From Peribacillus frigoritolerans (GTDB taxonomy: Bacteria > Bacillota > Bacilli > Bacillales > DSM-1321): 64,000 nucleotides of DNA. The stretch is from positions 1,954,001-2,018,000 of the forward strand of contig NZ_CP158190.1 of assembly GCF_040250305.1 (NCBI RefSeq), given 5' to 3'. Shown piece after piece: positions 50,739 through 58,772 of this stretch. The notes under the pieces were generated by a model that saw only the letters and a list, made by a program, of their open reading frames with translations, was not told the origin of the DNA and did not search any database. The translations under genes were made by a program, and so were the position numbers. Each line of letters opens with the position of its first letter. The stretch's first letter is position 1.

Positions 50739-52535
50739 GGATTTTTCCGCCTCTCTGAAATTAAATCTTTTTTTAAAGTCCCAATCTAATTTAAATGAAT
50801 TATTTTCACCTGTTAAAAATTTATAATCGATATAGGATTTTTCTTTTTTGGACATTTCGTCGACAAATGGCGAATAGGTCCGGAATAATAATACATTTTT
50901 CTTTTCATCAAATTCTACAAGTCTTAGCCAGCCATTACCCCCTCGATAATTCGTTTGGTAATTGACCAGCATTTGAATGACATCATTTCCTGCCGAGTTT
51001 TGTTTTACCCGATGTGCTATCCCATAATAATGTCCATTAACCGTCATGAATACTTGATTATGGTCCTTTACGAGTTCATCCCAAATCAGCCGGCCATTAG
51101 AAGATTCGACGGCAATGGTTTTATCATCCTTAATCTTCGGGAATATAATATCATGCGAGACGAGGATTGTCGGTTTATCTTTATGCTGGTCTAGAACTTT
51201 TTTTGACCATTCCAGATCCTTATGCAGATTTTTCATATCCACTATCAAGATTAGATATTCATAACTGCCTGCCTTAGCGATTGCATATGAGCTATACCCA
51301 GAGGGAGACGAACCCTTATAGTATTTTTTATTCATAAAACGCTGTGGCCCATAATGTGTTAAAAAAGGATCTCCGTCAGCATAGTCATGATTCCCTGCCG
51401 CCATCATATATGGAACTTCCTTTTTATCCAAATGGGAAATGGCTCTGAGTGAATTCTGCCATTGTTTTTCTGAATCACTATCGACAATGTCCCCAACAAA
51501 TGTATTCATGATAATATTGTTCTTCTTGGTGTTATTGGAAATCCAGTTCATTTGGCTATTGAAAATCTCAGGATTTTGGCTTGAATATTTCTGGGTGTCT
51601 GGAACGAAAAGGAAATTATAATTCTTCTTATTCGATAGAATGGGGAAGGATTTGTTTGATCCTTCAAAAGGTGCATCGTCACGAGCATCCTGTACAAGCC
51701 ATTCTTTTTCAGTTAAAGCCTTATTAGCAATTCGTATTTGCTGGATATTCCCTTTGAATAGTGCATTAAACTTATTTCCCCACTCAGATGCTCCGATGTT
51801 CCAGCCTTTCCCTATAACTGCTGCAATACCGATTACTTTTTCCGATTTTCCGTAATCACTGACGCCATTCAAAGTCAGAGTCGTCGTGTTACCATCATTA
51901 ACAACCGCCAAATGGTACCATTCATCAGCATTTAATGATCGAGACCAATTGCTTACATTATAATTTAAATTAGATGGATGGCTTGTCCAGTGGATTTTTT
52001 GATCACTGGATACAGTTAAAGCAGAAAGGATTTTCTTCTCGCCTTCCATTTTATTAAGATCTGCTGCCTGTCCTTGTCTAGAAAAAAGCCCCATGACATT
52101 CTTGGAATCGCTTGGCATCTTAAATACCGTTTCAATGGTAAAACCCTTATTGAAATTCTCCGAATTGATAGGTGCATCCTTTTTGGTCTTGAAATATCTT
52201 CCTGCAGGGGCGTTTTCGTAATTAGCGAACTCCAAGCTATCAACTTCATCTTGAGCATAATAATCTTCTTCGGACCATTGAATCATATTTTTTAATTCGG
52301 GTGATGCAGGGTCTCCTATCGTCACTAACTCTAAATCATTTCCATGTTTGCTTGTATCTTCTATAATTAAATTACCTTTATCGATTGAACCGCTTTTAAC
52401 ATGTTGTTTTGTGAATTTCCAATTTGCCACGATATTGCTTCGTTTATTTTCAGCAATGGAATCAGCCGATTTGGCAATACCAGGAACAATCATACATAAG
52501 AGTGAGAGACCTATTAATGCTTTTTTCATTCTCAT
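50715..52535 (-). CDS. Secreted LamG-domain metallophosphoesterase
   Basis: The protein has 606 residues and a signal peptide (MRMKKALIGLSLLCMIVPGI, cleavage near AKSAD). Residues about 30-290 form a LamG/concanavalin-like beta sandwich (KGFTIETVFKMP, NADEWYHLAVVNDGNTTTL). A calcineurin-like phosphoesterase follows (FLFVPDTQKY, FVGDIVDSDSE, MAAGNHDYAD, LVSHDIIFP, NGHYYG), with its metal-binding Asp, Asn and His residues intact. It is presumably exported and binds and hydrolyses phosphate esters outside the cell. GGGGTG precedes the ATG. The gene is monocistronic. Confidence 0.87.
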   Translation of the reverse strand: MRMKKALIGLSLLCMIVPGIAKSADSIAENKRSNIVANWKFTKQHVKSGSIDKGNLIIEDTSKHGNDLELVTIGDPASPELKNMIQWSEEDYYAQDEVDSLEFANYENAPAGRYFKTKKDAPINSENFNKGFTIETVFKMPSDSKNVMGLFSRQGQAADLNKMEGEKKILSALTVSSDQKIHWTSHPSNLNYNVSNWSRSLNADEWYHLAVVNDGNTTTLTLNGVSDYGKSEKVIGIAAVIGKGWNIGASEWGNKFNALFKGNIQQIRIANKALTEKEWLVQDARDDAPFEGSNKSFPILSNKKNYNFLFVPDTQKYSSQNPEIFNSQMNWISNNTKKNNIIMNTFVGDIVDSDSEKQWQNSLRAISHLDKKEVPYMMAAGNHDYADGDPFLTHYGPQRFMNKKYYKGSSPSGYSSYAIAKAGSYEYLILIVDMKNLHKDLEWSKKVLDQHKDKPTILVSHDIIFPKIKDDKTIAVESSNGRLIWDELVKDHNQVFMTVNGHYYGIAHRVKQNSAGNDVIQMLVNYQTNYRGGNGWLRLVEFDEKKNVLLFRTYSPFVDEMSKKEKSYIDYKFLTGENNSFKLDWDFKKRFNFREAEKSNSPGVSD

Positions 52536-52695
52536 AAAACATTCACCCCATTACATTTTGATTAAGCGATATACATTTATCCTTTTTACTACCTGGATTA
52601 ATTTTTAGCGTACTAAGCCAAGGTAGATTCCGTACAGCTGCAATATGGTATAGTTTGCTTATCTTCTCGTTAACTTATTAAGGATGAGTAAAAAA

Positions 52696-52730
52696 GTCTT
52701 ACTCCTAAAAAAGACATTAGGAGATAAGAC
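52696..52730. repeat. Inverted repeat in the gap before the methyltransferase
   Basis: GTCTTACTCCTAA pairs with TTAGGAGATAAGAC (one bulge) around AAAAGACA. It lies near the 5' end of the metallophosphoesterase gene, but its role is unclear. The rest of 52536-52953 holds one more hairpin (next entry) and no gene. Confidence 0.5.
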
Positions 52731-52882
52731 CTAAAGCGAACGATTTAACTTATTGAGATCAAGATATAGACCACAAAGAGATCAATACGACGCACAACGG
52801 AGATGTAGGATAAAAAAGCAGTGTGTTAGTATTAGGACAGTGATTCATCAAGAAAATGAGGTGAAAAAAATGGTGAGAAGGA

Positions 52883-52930
52883 GATAGTTGCCTCCTGTAA
52901 TAGATGTGGTATGAATCTTAGGAGGCTATC
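52883..52930 (+). terminator. Hairpin just upstream of the methyltransferase gene
   Basis: GCCTCCT (52890-52896) pairs with AGGAGGC (52920-52926), extended by GATA/TATC, with a 23-base loop. There is no T tract, so it is more likely an RNA regulatory hairpin or a remnant terminator in the leader of the methyltransferase mRNA. Confidence 0.45.
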
Positions 52931-52953
52931 TTGATAATAGGAGATGTTTGAAT

Positions 52954-53718
52954 ATGAAACAAAACAAATATGATGATGCAAATTTCTTTTCTGCGTATGA
53001 GCAGATGCCACGATCAGTCAAAGGACTTGAAGCTGCCGGAGAATGGCATGTATTAAAAGAGCTAATGCCAAATCTGCATAATAAGAGGGTACTTGATTTG
53101 GGCTGCGGTTTCGGCTGGCATTGCCGATTTGCCCGAGAGCAACATGCCAGTTCCGTCGTTGGTGTGGATATTTCTGACAATATGCTTCAAAGAGCACGTG
53201 AGAAAACGGATGACCCTTGTATTTCATATATTAAAATGCCAATTGAAGACATCGATTTTTCCGGCTCTGAATTTGATGTGGTTATCAGTTCATTGGCTTT
53301 TCATTACATTGAGTCATATGAGGCGATCTGCAAAAAGGTGCATGATTGTTTAAAGCCCGGAGGCACCTTTGTTTTCTCGGTTGAACATCCAATCTTTACT
53401 TCTCGCAACGAACAAGCCTGGTATGACGATGATCACGGAAATCATCTGCATTGGCCAGTTGACAACTATCAATCCGAAGGTGTGAGAGAAACAACCTTCT
53501 TAACCGAAGACGTAGTAAAGTATCATCGTACGATTTCAACATATATGAATGACTTAATTTGTGCTGGTTTCAGCATTAAAGCAGTAAAGGAACCGATGCC
53601 TTCTGATGAAATGTTAAAAAGTGTTCCTGAAATGAAAGATGAAAATCGAAGGCCCATGTTTTTAATCATTTCAGCAGTAAAGGAAACAAATAATTCTATT
53701 AATGAAGGAATCAAATAA
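52954..53718 (+). CDS. Class I SAM-dependent methyltransferase
   Basis: The protein has 254 residues from the ATG at 52954 behind TAGGAG. The SAM motif I is VLDLGCGFGWHCRFAREQ, followed by SVVGVDISDNMLQRAR (motif II), DVVISSLAFHYIES (motif IV/post-II) and KVHDCLKPGGTFVFSVEHPI. Substrate unknown; it may modify a small metabolite or biosynthetic intermediate. It is a single-gene unit ending at a terminator. Confidence 0.9.
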   Translation: MKQNKYDDANFFSAYEQMPRSVKGLEAAGEWHVLKELMPNLHNKRVLDLGCGFGWHCRFAREQHASSVVGVDISDNMLQRAREKTDDPCISYIKMPIEDIDFSGSEFDVVISSLAFHYIESYEAICKKVHDCLKPGGTFVFSVEHPIFTSRNEQAWYDDDHGNHLHWPVDNYQSEGVRETTFLTEDVVKYHRTISTYMNDLICAGFSIKAVKEPMPSDEMLKSVPEMKDENRRPMFLIISAVKETNNSINEGIK

Positions 53719-53723
53719 ACGAA

Positions 53724-53762
53724 AAAAAGGCGTTTCTACGAAAGTTGGGACGCCTTTTTATT
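53724..53762 (+). terminator. Terminator of the methyltransferase gene
   Basis: AAAAAGGCGT pairs with ACGCCTTTTT around a 16-base loop, and the T tract is part of the stem. It lies within 10 bases of the stop. Confidence 0.75.
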
Positions 53763-53866
53763 TACTATCATAATTTTTTATACAATTAAGCGTTGAATAT
53801 CGACTTTAAATAGGTAATGATTAAATAGTTAAATAAGAAAATGGGAGTTTGGAGGAGGGAAATTGG

Positions 53867-54418
53867 ATGGAGAAGGTATTTCCGGTTATTGAAACCAAAC
53901 GATTGATATTAAGGGAAGTAACACTGGAAGATGCGGGTGACATGTTCAAATATCTATCTGATACAGATGTGGTGAAGCCAATGGGGTTAGATCCATTTGA
54001 GACAGTAAATGATGTATGGGATGAAATTAAATGGTACGAATCTATATTCGAAAAAGGTTCGGGAATTAGATTGGGAATTACATTAAAAGATTCCGGTAAG
54101 GTTATAGGAAGTTGTGGTTTTCTGAATATGGTAACCAAACACCATCGTGCTGAAATTGGATATGAATTAAGTAAAGATCATTGGGGAATAGGCATTGCGA
54201 GTGAAGCATTGGAAGCCGTTGTTATGTATGGTTATCGCCACTTTCAGCTGGAAAGGATTGAAGCTTTAATTGAACCTGATAATCACTTATCCCAAAAACT
54301 AGTGGAAAAACATGGATTTAGAAGAGAAGGACTTCTTAGGCATTATGAATTTACCCGTGGCAAATTCAATGATTTATATATGTACTCACTCATAAAAGAG
54401 GATTTAGTGACCTTCTAA
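53867..54418 (+). CDS. GNAT acetyltransferase (RimJ/RimL-like)
   Basis: The protein has 183 residues from the ATG at 53867, with GGAGGAGGG upstream; an earlier TTG overlaps that site. It starts MEKVFPVIETKRLILREVTL, includes YELSKDHWGIGIASEALEAV (the acetyl-CoA loop QxxGxG/A variant) and VEKHGFRREGLLRHYEFTRG. Such enzymes acetylate ribosomal or other N-termini or drugs; target unknown. A short terminator follows. Confidence 0.87.
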   Translation: MEKVFPVIETKRLILREVTLEDAGDMFKYLSDTDVVKPMGLDPFETVNDVWDEIKWYESIFEKGSGIRLGITLKDSGKVIGSCGFLNMVTKHHRAEIGYELSKDHWGIGIASEALEAVVMYGYRHFQLERIEALIEPDNHLSQKLVEKHGFRREGLLRHYEFTRGKFNDLYMYSLIKEDLVTF

Positions 54419-54428
54419 TTCATTGTGA

Positions 54429-54456
54429 AGACCGCTTAAAAAGCGGTCTCTGTTTG
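54429..54456 (+). terminator. Terminator of the acetyltransferase gene
   Basis: AGACCGCTT (54429-54437) pairs with AAGCGGTCT (54441-54449), loop AAA, followed by CTGTTTG. Confidence 0.7.
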
Positions 54457-54555
54457 TAGACAAAGTGGGTTTCGGAATGCTCGCACACGAAGCTCTTTTA
54501 CGATTTTACTGAGGGAATGATTACTAATTTTTAAGGGAATTTTAGCGGTCTCTTG

Positions 54556-54593
54556 CTGAAGACAAACTCAATAGAAAGCTAGTTTGACTTCAG
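54556..54593. repeat. Imperfect inverted repeat like the IS-associated hairpin
   Basis: CTGAAGACAAACT (54556-54568) pairs with AGTTTGACTTCAG (54581-54593) with one mismatch. The AGACAAACT core matches the hairpin at 13725-13768 beside the IS1182 remnant, and a variant, TTGTAGACAAAG, lies at 54454-54465. These may be copies of one small palindromic element or decayed IS ends. Confidence 0.5.
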
Positions 54594-54762
54594 TTTAAAA
54601 AACGTTCTACCCGCAAGCGTCTTTGGTATCTGCCAGTTACTCACCAGGAGTATGGTAAATTTCTTCAATTTAATAAGTGTTTCATAAAACAGTAAAAATC
54701 AATAATGGAAATTAGTCTTGAACATGGTTTGGGATGAACAGCCTAAAGTGAAAAAAAATCTA

Positions 54763-54902
54763 GTTGATTGGAACGGAAGGAGCGAGACTCCTGCGGGAAA
54801 AGCGAGTCCAAGGGAGACCCCACAGGCGCAAAGAGCGCCGAGGAGGCTCCCGGACCGCCCGCGGAAAGCGAGTGCCTGGAATGGAAATCAACGTTCAAAT
54901 TT
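54763..54902 (+). repeat. GC-rich intergenic repeat, copy 3
   Basis: A 140-bp element from GTTGATT (54763-54769) to AATCAAC (54896-54902) contains the same blocks as copies 1 and 2: GCGAGACTCCTGCGGGAA, GCGAGTCCAAGGGAGACC, GCGCCGAGGAGGCTCCCG, CGCGGAAAGCGAGTGCCT. It continues with GTTCAAATTT, as does copy 2. The ORFs across it are by-products. Confidence 0.9.
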
Positions 54903-54968
54903 ACAAACTCTCAAAAAAGTAAAAGCGGTCTTTTTTTTATAGCTGAAAATTCATAAATTTCAGTTTCC

Positions 54969-55295
54969 TTATTTGTTGGTATAATCTCTTTCAACCTTAC
55001 AAATTCGGGTAGTGTATGACGAGTACCAATCTTTCATACCTTTTTCTTGTGCCTTTTTGTGAGCGGCATTTTCCTTCCAAAGCTTAATGGCATCCAAGGA
55101 CTTCCAATAGGATACGGTAATTCCTAACCCGTTTTGATCTCTTACGCTTTCGACTCCTAAATAGCCATCTTGTTGAGCGGCAAGTTCATCCATGAATTCA
55201 GCGGTTGAATTATAGCTTGCGGCATCCTTATCGCTTCTTTGGGAAGTGAAAATACAAGCGTAATAGGGCGGTTCGGGAGTATTTGCAAAAAACAT
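54969..55295 (-). CDS. Antibiotic-biosynthesis-monooxygenase (ABM) domain protein
   Basis: The protein has 108 residues: YYACIFTSQRSDKDAASYNS, ELAAQQDGYLGVESVRDQNG and GITVSYWKSLDAIKLWKENA, HKKAQEKGMKDWYSSYTTRI. The pattern G-[YF]-x-G-x-E-x-x-R and YWxxxxAIxxWxxxxxH is that of the ABM/heme-degrading dimeric alpha-beta barrel. Reaction unknown; some members oxidise quinones, others degrade haem. AGGAGG precedes the ATG. It is a single gene convergent with copy 3 of the repeat. Confidence 0.85.
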   Translation of the reverse strand: MFFANTPEPPYYACIFTSQRSDKDAASYNSTAEFMDELAAQQDGYLGVESVRDQNGLGITVSYWKSLDAIKLWKENAAHKKAQEKGMKDWYSSYTTRICKVERDYTNK

Positions 55296-55503
55296 GAAAT
55301 GATGCCTCCTTTTAACTTAATATTCAAAATAATATCATACCGGCAAGAACATGGATAGATGCCCGGTAAAGCGGGTACTCAGCAAAGAAAACAAGGAGGT
55401 AAGAAGCAGTATATATCACTGACTTGGAATTCTACGGAAGGGATTTTATTCTAATTCACGAATATATATTACTTTGACGGTTTTACAAAAAAAGGAGATG
55501 GTT

Positions 55504-56349
55504 TTGTGTGCGGGATTTGTTAGCAAACATATAGAAAGAGATGCATTTTTACCGAAACAACGCGATATTCTTTTGGAAAATGCATTAAAAGATTTATCGG
55601 CAGATCCTGATGTTTTGGCTATTTACATAGCCGGTTCATTAGCAAAAGGAAACGATGATAACTACTCGGATATAGATTTGCACACTATTGTTATTCCAAA
55701 ACGTAAAGCAGATTTTTTAAAGGAAAAAAGGAATAGAGCCAATAACTGGGGAAATGTTTCATTTCACGAAGACTACAATCCTTCTTCACCGTATATCGTC
55801 ACTCATTATAATACCTTTGTGAAAGTGGATAGCTGGTATCATGCACCTGAGGAAATTGTTCCCTCCATCTGGTTAAAAGAGGTAGAAGTCATCTATGATC
55901 CTTTTAATATAATGAGTCCTGTTATTAAGGAATCGGCAAAGAAAGTGTATAAACCTACACCGGATGAAGTTGAGCATTGGAGAGGAAAGCTGCTTGCTTT
56001 TGTCCATGAAACCTACAGGGCCGTTATGAGAAGAGAAATGTTATATGCACTATCCAATCTTGATAGGATACGGTGGCTGATTGTGTCTGGGTGGTATATG
56101 GAAATGGAAGAACATGTAGATGTACCCTATGGAGTATGGACAAAAATAGAGGGCAATAGAAGTAAATTAGCTGAAAAGCAATCATCACTGCTGGAAAGTT
56201 GGGATTGTGGCCGTAATTCAAATGAAATTATTAAAACGATGAGACGTATGATCCCAGAATTCTTTAGACTAAATAAATACCTATGTACCCAAGTGGGTGT
56301 CGAAACAAATGAAGACCTTATCAAAAGAATATTGGATATGGCTATCTGA
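55504..56349 (+). CDS. Nucleotidyltransferase-domain protein
   Basis: The protein has 281 residues from the TTG at 55504, 7 bases after AAAGGAG; earlier in-frame starts (TTG 55474, ATG 55498) are at poor distances. The nucleotidyltransferase signature GSLAKGNDDNYSDIDL has the G-S and D-x-D metal site. The downstream part is helical (LAFVHETYRAVMRREMLYAL, WYMEMEEHVDVPYG, and a Cys/Asp end). It resembles aminoglycoside or lincosamide nucleotidyltransferase-like and DUF4111-type proteins. Drug modification or another adenylylation is possible; I cannot choose. Confidence 0.75.
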   Translation: MCAGFVSKHIERDAFLPKQRDILLENALKDLSADPDVLAIYIAGSLAKGNDDNYSDIDLHTIVIPKRKADFLKEKRNRANNWGNVSFHEDYNPSSPYIVTHYNTFVKVDSWYHAPEEIVPSIWLKEVEVIYDPFNIMSPVIKESAKKVYKPTPDEVEHWRGKLLAFVHETYRAVMRREMLYALSNLDRIRWLIVSGWYMEMEEHVDVPYGVWTKIEGNRSKLAEKQSSLLESWDCGRNSNEIIKTMRRMIPEFFRLNKYLCTQVGVETNEDLIKRILDMAI

Positions 56350-56420
56350 TGCCTTTTACAAAAGATTATGGAACATTGTTGTTCGTGTGAATTATGTAAT
56401 CAGTTATGGAGGGATGCTAA

Positions 56421-56972
56421 GTGGCAGAATTGGTATATCATGTAGCCGTTTCACTTGATAATTTCATTGCCGACCAAGCAATGTTGGAAGGGGATATCAA
56501 TCATTCTTTTTTCTTATTTGAAGGAGATCATGTCCCGGACTTTTTATCCGATATCCAGCAATATGAAGCGGTGTTGATGGGAAGTAAAACATATGAATTT
56601 GGATTTCAATTCGGAGCTAAACCGGGTGAACCAGGTTATAAGGGTTTGAAACATTATATATTCTCGAGCTCCCTTCAGTTTGAATCGAATGAAGAGGTAG
56701 AACTTATCGAAGGAGATGCCGTTGCGTTTATAGAAAACCTCAAACAGCAAAGTGACGGAAAGCTATGGCTTTGCGGGGGCGGAGAACTGGCTGGAACGTT
56801 ATTAAAACATAAACTCATTGATCAATTGGTGCTGAAAGTGAATCCAGTCATAATCGGTGAAGGCATCCCTCTTTTCGGCAGCGTTAAGCCAAGTCTAAAA
56901 TTGGATTTAGTTGAAATGAAACAATATTCAAACGGTGTGATTAAACCGACATATAATATTATTTATACTTAG
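56421..56972 (+). CDS. Dihydrofolate reductase family (RibD C-terminal-like) protein
   Basis: The protein has 183 residues from a GTG start behind GGAGGG. It starts VYHVAVSLDNFIADQAMLEG, which with KTYEFGFQFGAKPGEPGYKG and LWLCGGGELAGTLLKHKLID is the RibD/DHFR-like reductase fold (YyaP/YwjB family). The GGG(E/G) NADPH-binding turn is intact. Likely an NADPH-dependent reductase of unknown substrate. A terminator follows directly. Confidence 0.87.
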   Translation: MAELVYHVAVSLDNFIADQAMLEGDINHSFFLFEGDHVPDFLSDIQQYEAVLMGSKTYEFGFQFGAKPGEPGYKGLKHYIFSSSLQFESNEEVELIEGDAVAFIENLKQQSDGKLWLCGGGELAGTLLKHKLIDQLVLKVNPVIIGEGIPLFGSVKPSLKLDLVEMKQYSNGVIKPTYNIIYT

Positions 56973-56973
56973 G

Positions 56974-56996
56974 GCTGCGCTGGCGCAGCTTTTTTA
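56974..56996 (+). terminator. Terminator of the reductase gene
   Basis: GCTGCGC and GCGCAGC form a short stem around TG, followed by six T residues. It starts directly after the stop codon. Confidence 0.8.
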
Positions 56997-57084
56997 ATGC
57001 AAATCAATGAACAATAAAAGGTGAATTTTTCTTTTTTGAAAATTCACAATGAAAATTAATTAGAAATTTATTTTTAACATATAT

Positions 57085-57106
57085 CCTTTCAATATAACTT
57101 GAAAGG
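57085..57106 (+). promoter_or_regulatory. Palindrome over the ribosome site of the hydrolase gene
   Basis: CCTTTCAA (57085-57092) and TTGAAAGG (57099-57106) form a perfect 8-bp inverted repeat around TATAAC. The right arm contains AAAGG, part of the ribosome site (GAAAGGAG) for the ATG at 57117. It could be a DNA operator, possibly for the adjacent response regulator, or an RNA hairpin hiding the ribosome site. Confidence 0.5.
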
Positions 57107-57116
57107 AGTTTTCTAT

Positions 57117-58082
57117 ATGAGAAAAATGTTGAAAGTATCAAAGAATATATTTTTCACCTTCATTGCTATTATCTTATTTGTAGTATTAGCTGTTTTTATT
57201 TACCATAATTATCAAAAGGGCAAGGAATCATCATTAATTAGCGTAGGAACATCCGTTGATTTTAATAACAAAGAAATTAATGTATATACGGAAGGAAGCG
57301 GGGAGGATACATACGTTTTTATGTCCGGTTCCGGAATTGCTGCTCCCGTTTATGAATTGAAAGGATTATATAGTAAGTTTGCAAAAGAAAATAAGATTGC
57401 AGTCATTGAAAGAGCAGGATATGGATACAGTGATGTTTTTCATGATGATAGGGATATTGATGTAATATTGGAACAAAGCAGGAAATCGTTAATGGAAAGT
57501 GGGAATAAACCTCCTTATATTTTGGTTCCACACTCAGTTTCAGGTATTGAAGCTATTTACTGGGCACAAAAATACCCAAGCGAAGTAAAGGGAATTATTG
57601 CTTTGGATATTGGTCTACCGCACCAATATGTAACTCATAAAATGGGCATGGTTGATTCATTGACAGTAAGAGGAGTGAATATTTTAACGAAAATGGGTTT
57701 GCACCGTCTTGTTCCTTCTGCTGTTTATAATCCCGAAGTGATCCGGCAATCATTCTTGACTGACCATGAAAAAGAAATGTATAAAGCACTATCATATAAA
57801 CAGTTTTTTAATGATGATATGGAGGAAGAGCTTTTGCAGAGTTACAATAATGGTGAAAAATCAGTTAATTTGCCGATTCCAAAAGAAACACCCATTTTAT
57901 TTTTAGATGCGATTGCCGATGAAAATAAAAATTCGAAATATACCAAACAAAAAAATGAAGATTATGAGGAGTTTGCAGAGAAACTATTAAAAGCGGATGT
58001 AATAAAACTGAAAGGGACGCACAGCATTTATCTATACGTGCCAGATGAAATATATGATCTAGCCATGGAATTTATCAAATGA
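57117..58082 (+). CDS. Membrane-anchored alpha/beta hydrolase
   Basis: The protein has 321 residues. An N-terminal helix (about 9-33) anchors it, probably facing out. The hydrolase part begins EINVYTEGSGEDTYVFMSGS; the nucleophile elbow is PHSVSGIEAIYW (GxSxG-like, His before Ser), and the last His is in KGTHSIYLYVPDE. Substrate unknown. The ATG at 57117 has GAAAGGAG upstream. Nineteen bases after it begins the two-component pair, so all three genes are probably one operon and the hydrolase may be linked to the same stress, such as cell-wall or membrane stress. Confidence 0.8.
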   Translation: MRKMLKVSKNIFFTFIAIILFVVLAVFIYHNYQKGKESSLISVGTSVDFNNKEINVYTEGSGEDTYVFMSGSGIAAPVYELKGLYSKFAKENKIAVIERAGYGYSDVFHDDRDIDVILEQSRKSLMESGNKPPYILVPHSVSGIEAIYWAQKYPSEVKGIIALDIGLPHQYVTHKMGMVDSLTVRGVNILTKMGLHRLVPSAVYNPEVIRQSFLTDHEKEMYKALSYKQFFNDDMEEELLQSYNNGEKSVNLPIPKETPILFLDAIADENKNSKYTKQKNEDYEEFAEKLLKADVIKLKGTHSIYLYVPDEIYDLAMEFIK

Positions 58083-58100
58083 ATATAGAAAGGCCCTGTT

Positions 58101-58772
58101 ATGAAAAGATATAATATTTTAATTGTTGAAGATGATTTAATGATTGGTGATTTATTGAAAAAAATTTTGCAGCGCGAAGAGTATAATGTATGTTGGATGA
58201 AAGAAGGAAAAGATATTATCGATATAATCCATGAGATGGATTTAGTCATTATGGATGTTATGCTGCCAGGAGATGATGGCTATCAAATTACAAAGAAAGT
58301 AAAAAGTCTAGGATTGAATATTCCGGTTATTTTTCTATCCGCCCGAAATGATATGGATAGCAAACTACAAGGTTTGACAATTGGTGAGGATTATATGACT
58401 AAGCCTTTTGATCCCAGGGAGCTATTACTAAGAATGCAGAAATTGCTGGAAAATCAATATGGTACTTTCACGCAAATTAAACATTTATATATTGATGCCG
58501 AACATAAAAAGGTATTCAATAATGCCTTGCATAATGAAGTGGTTTTTACTGCGATAGAGCGTAAAATATTTTTCTATTTATATGAAAATAGGAATCGGAT
58601 TTTAACGAAAGAACATTTCTTTGAATATTTATGGCAGCTCGAAGATAGGAATCAAAATATCATTAATGTGCATATAAAAAAAGTCAGAACAAAAATCAAT
58701 GATAACACCGGAGAGATCATCCAAAATATATATGGAGAAGGGTATAGATTGAATACCTATATAAAGAAATGA
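58101..58772 (+). CDS. OmpR-family response regulator
   Basis: The protein has 223 residues. Receiver domain: ILIVEDDLMIGDLL (acidic pair), phospho-acceptor Asp in VIMDVMLPGDDGYQ, Thr/Ser in IFLSARND and Lys in YMTKPFDPREL. C-terminal winged helix: FTAIERKIFFYLYENRNRIL and NIINVHIKKVRTKI with the GEGYRL ending. It starts with AAAGG upstream and its stop overlaps the kinase start (ATGA). The target may include the palindrome at 57085. Confidence 0.93.
   Translation: MKRYNILIVEDDLMIGDLLKKILQREEYNVCWMKEGKDIIDIIHEMDLVIMDVMLPGDDGYQITKKVKSLGLNIPVIFLSARNDMDSKLQGLTIGEDYMTKPFDPRELLLRMQKLLENQYGTFTQIKHLYIDAEHKKVFNNALHNEVVFTAIERKIFFYLYENRNRILTKEHFFEYLWQLEDRNQNIINVHIKKVRTKINDNTGEIIQNIYGEGYRLNTYIKK

Noticed and set aside
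54718..54956. Two overlapping 60-75 codon frames in the third repeat copy
   Set aside because: They share the repeat's base pattern, have no ribosome site and no conserved protein features.
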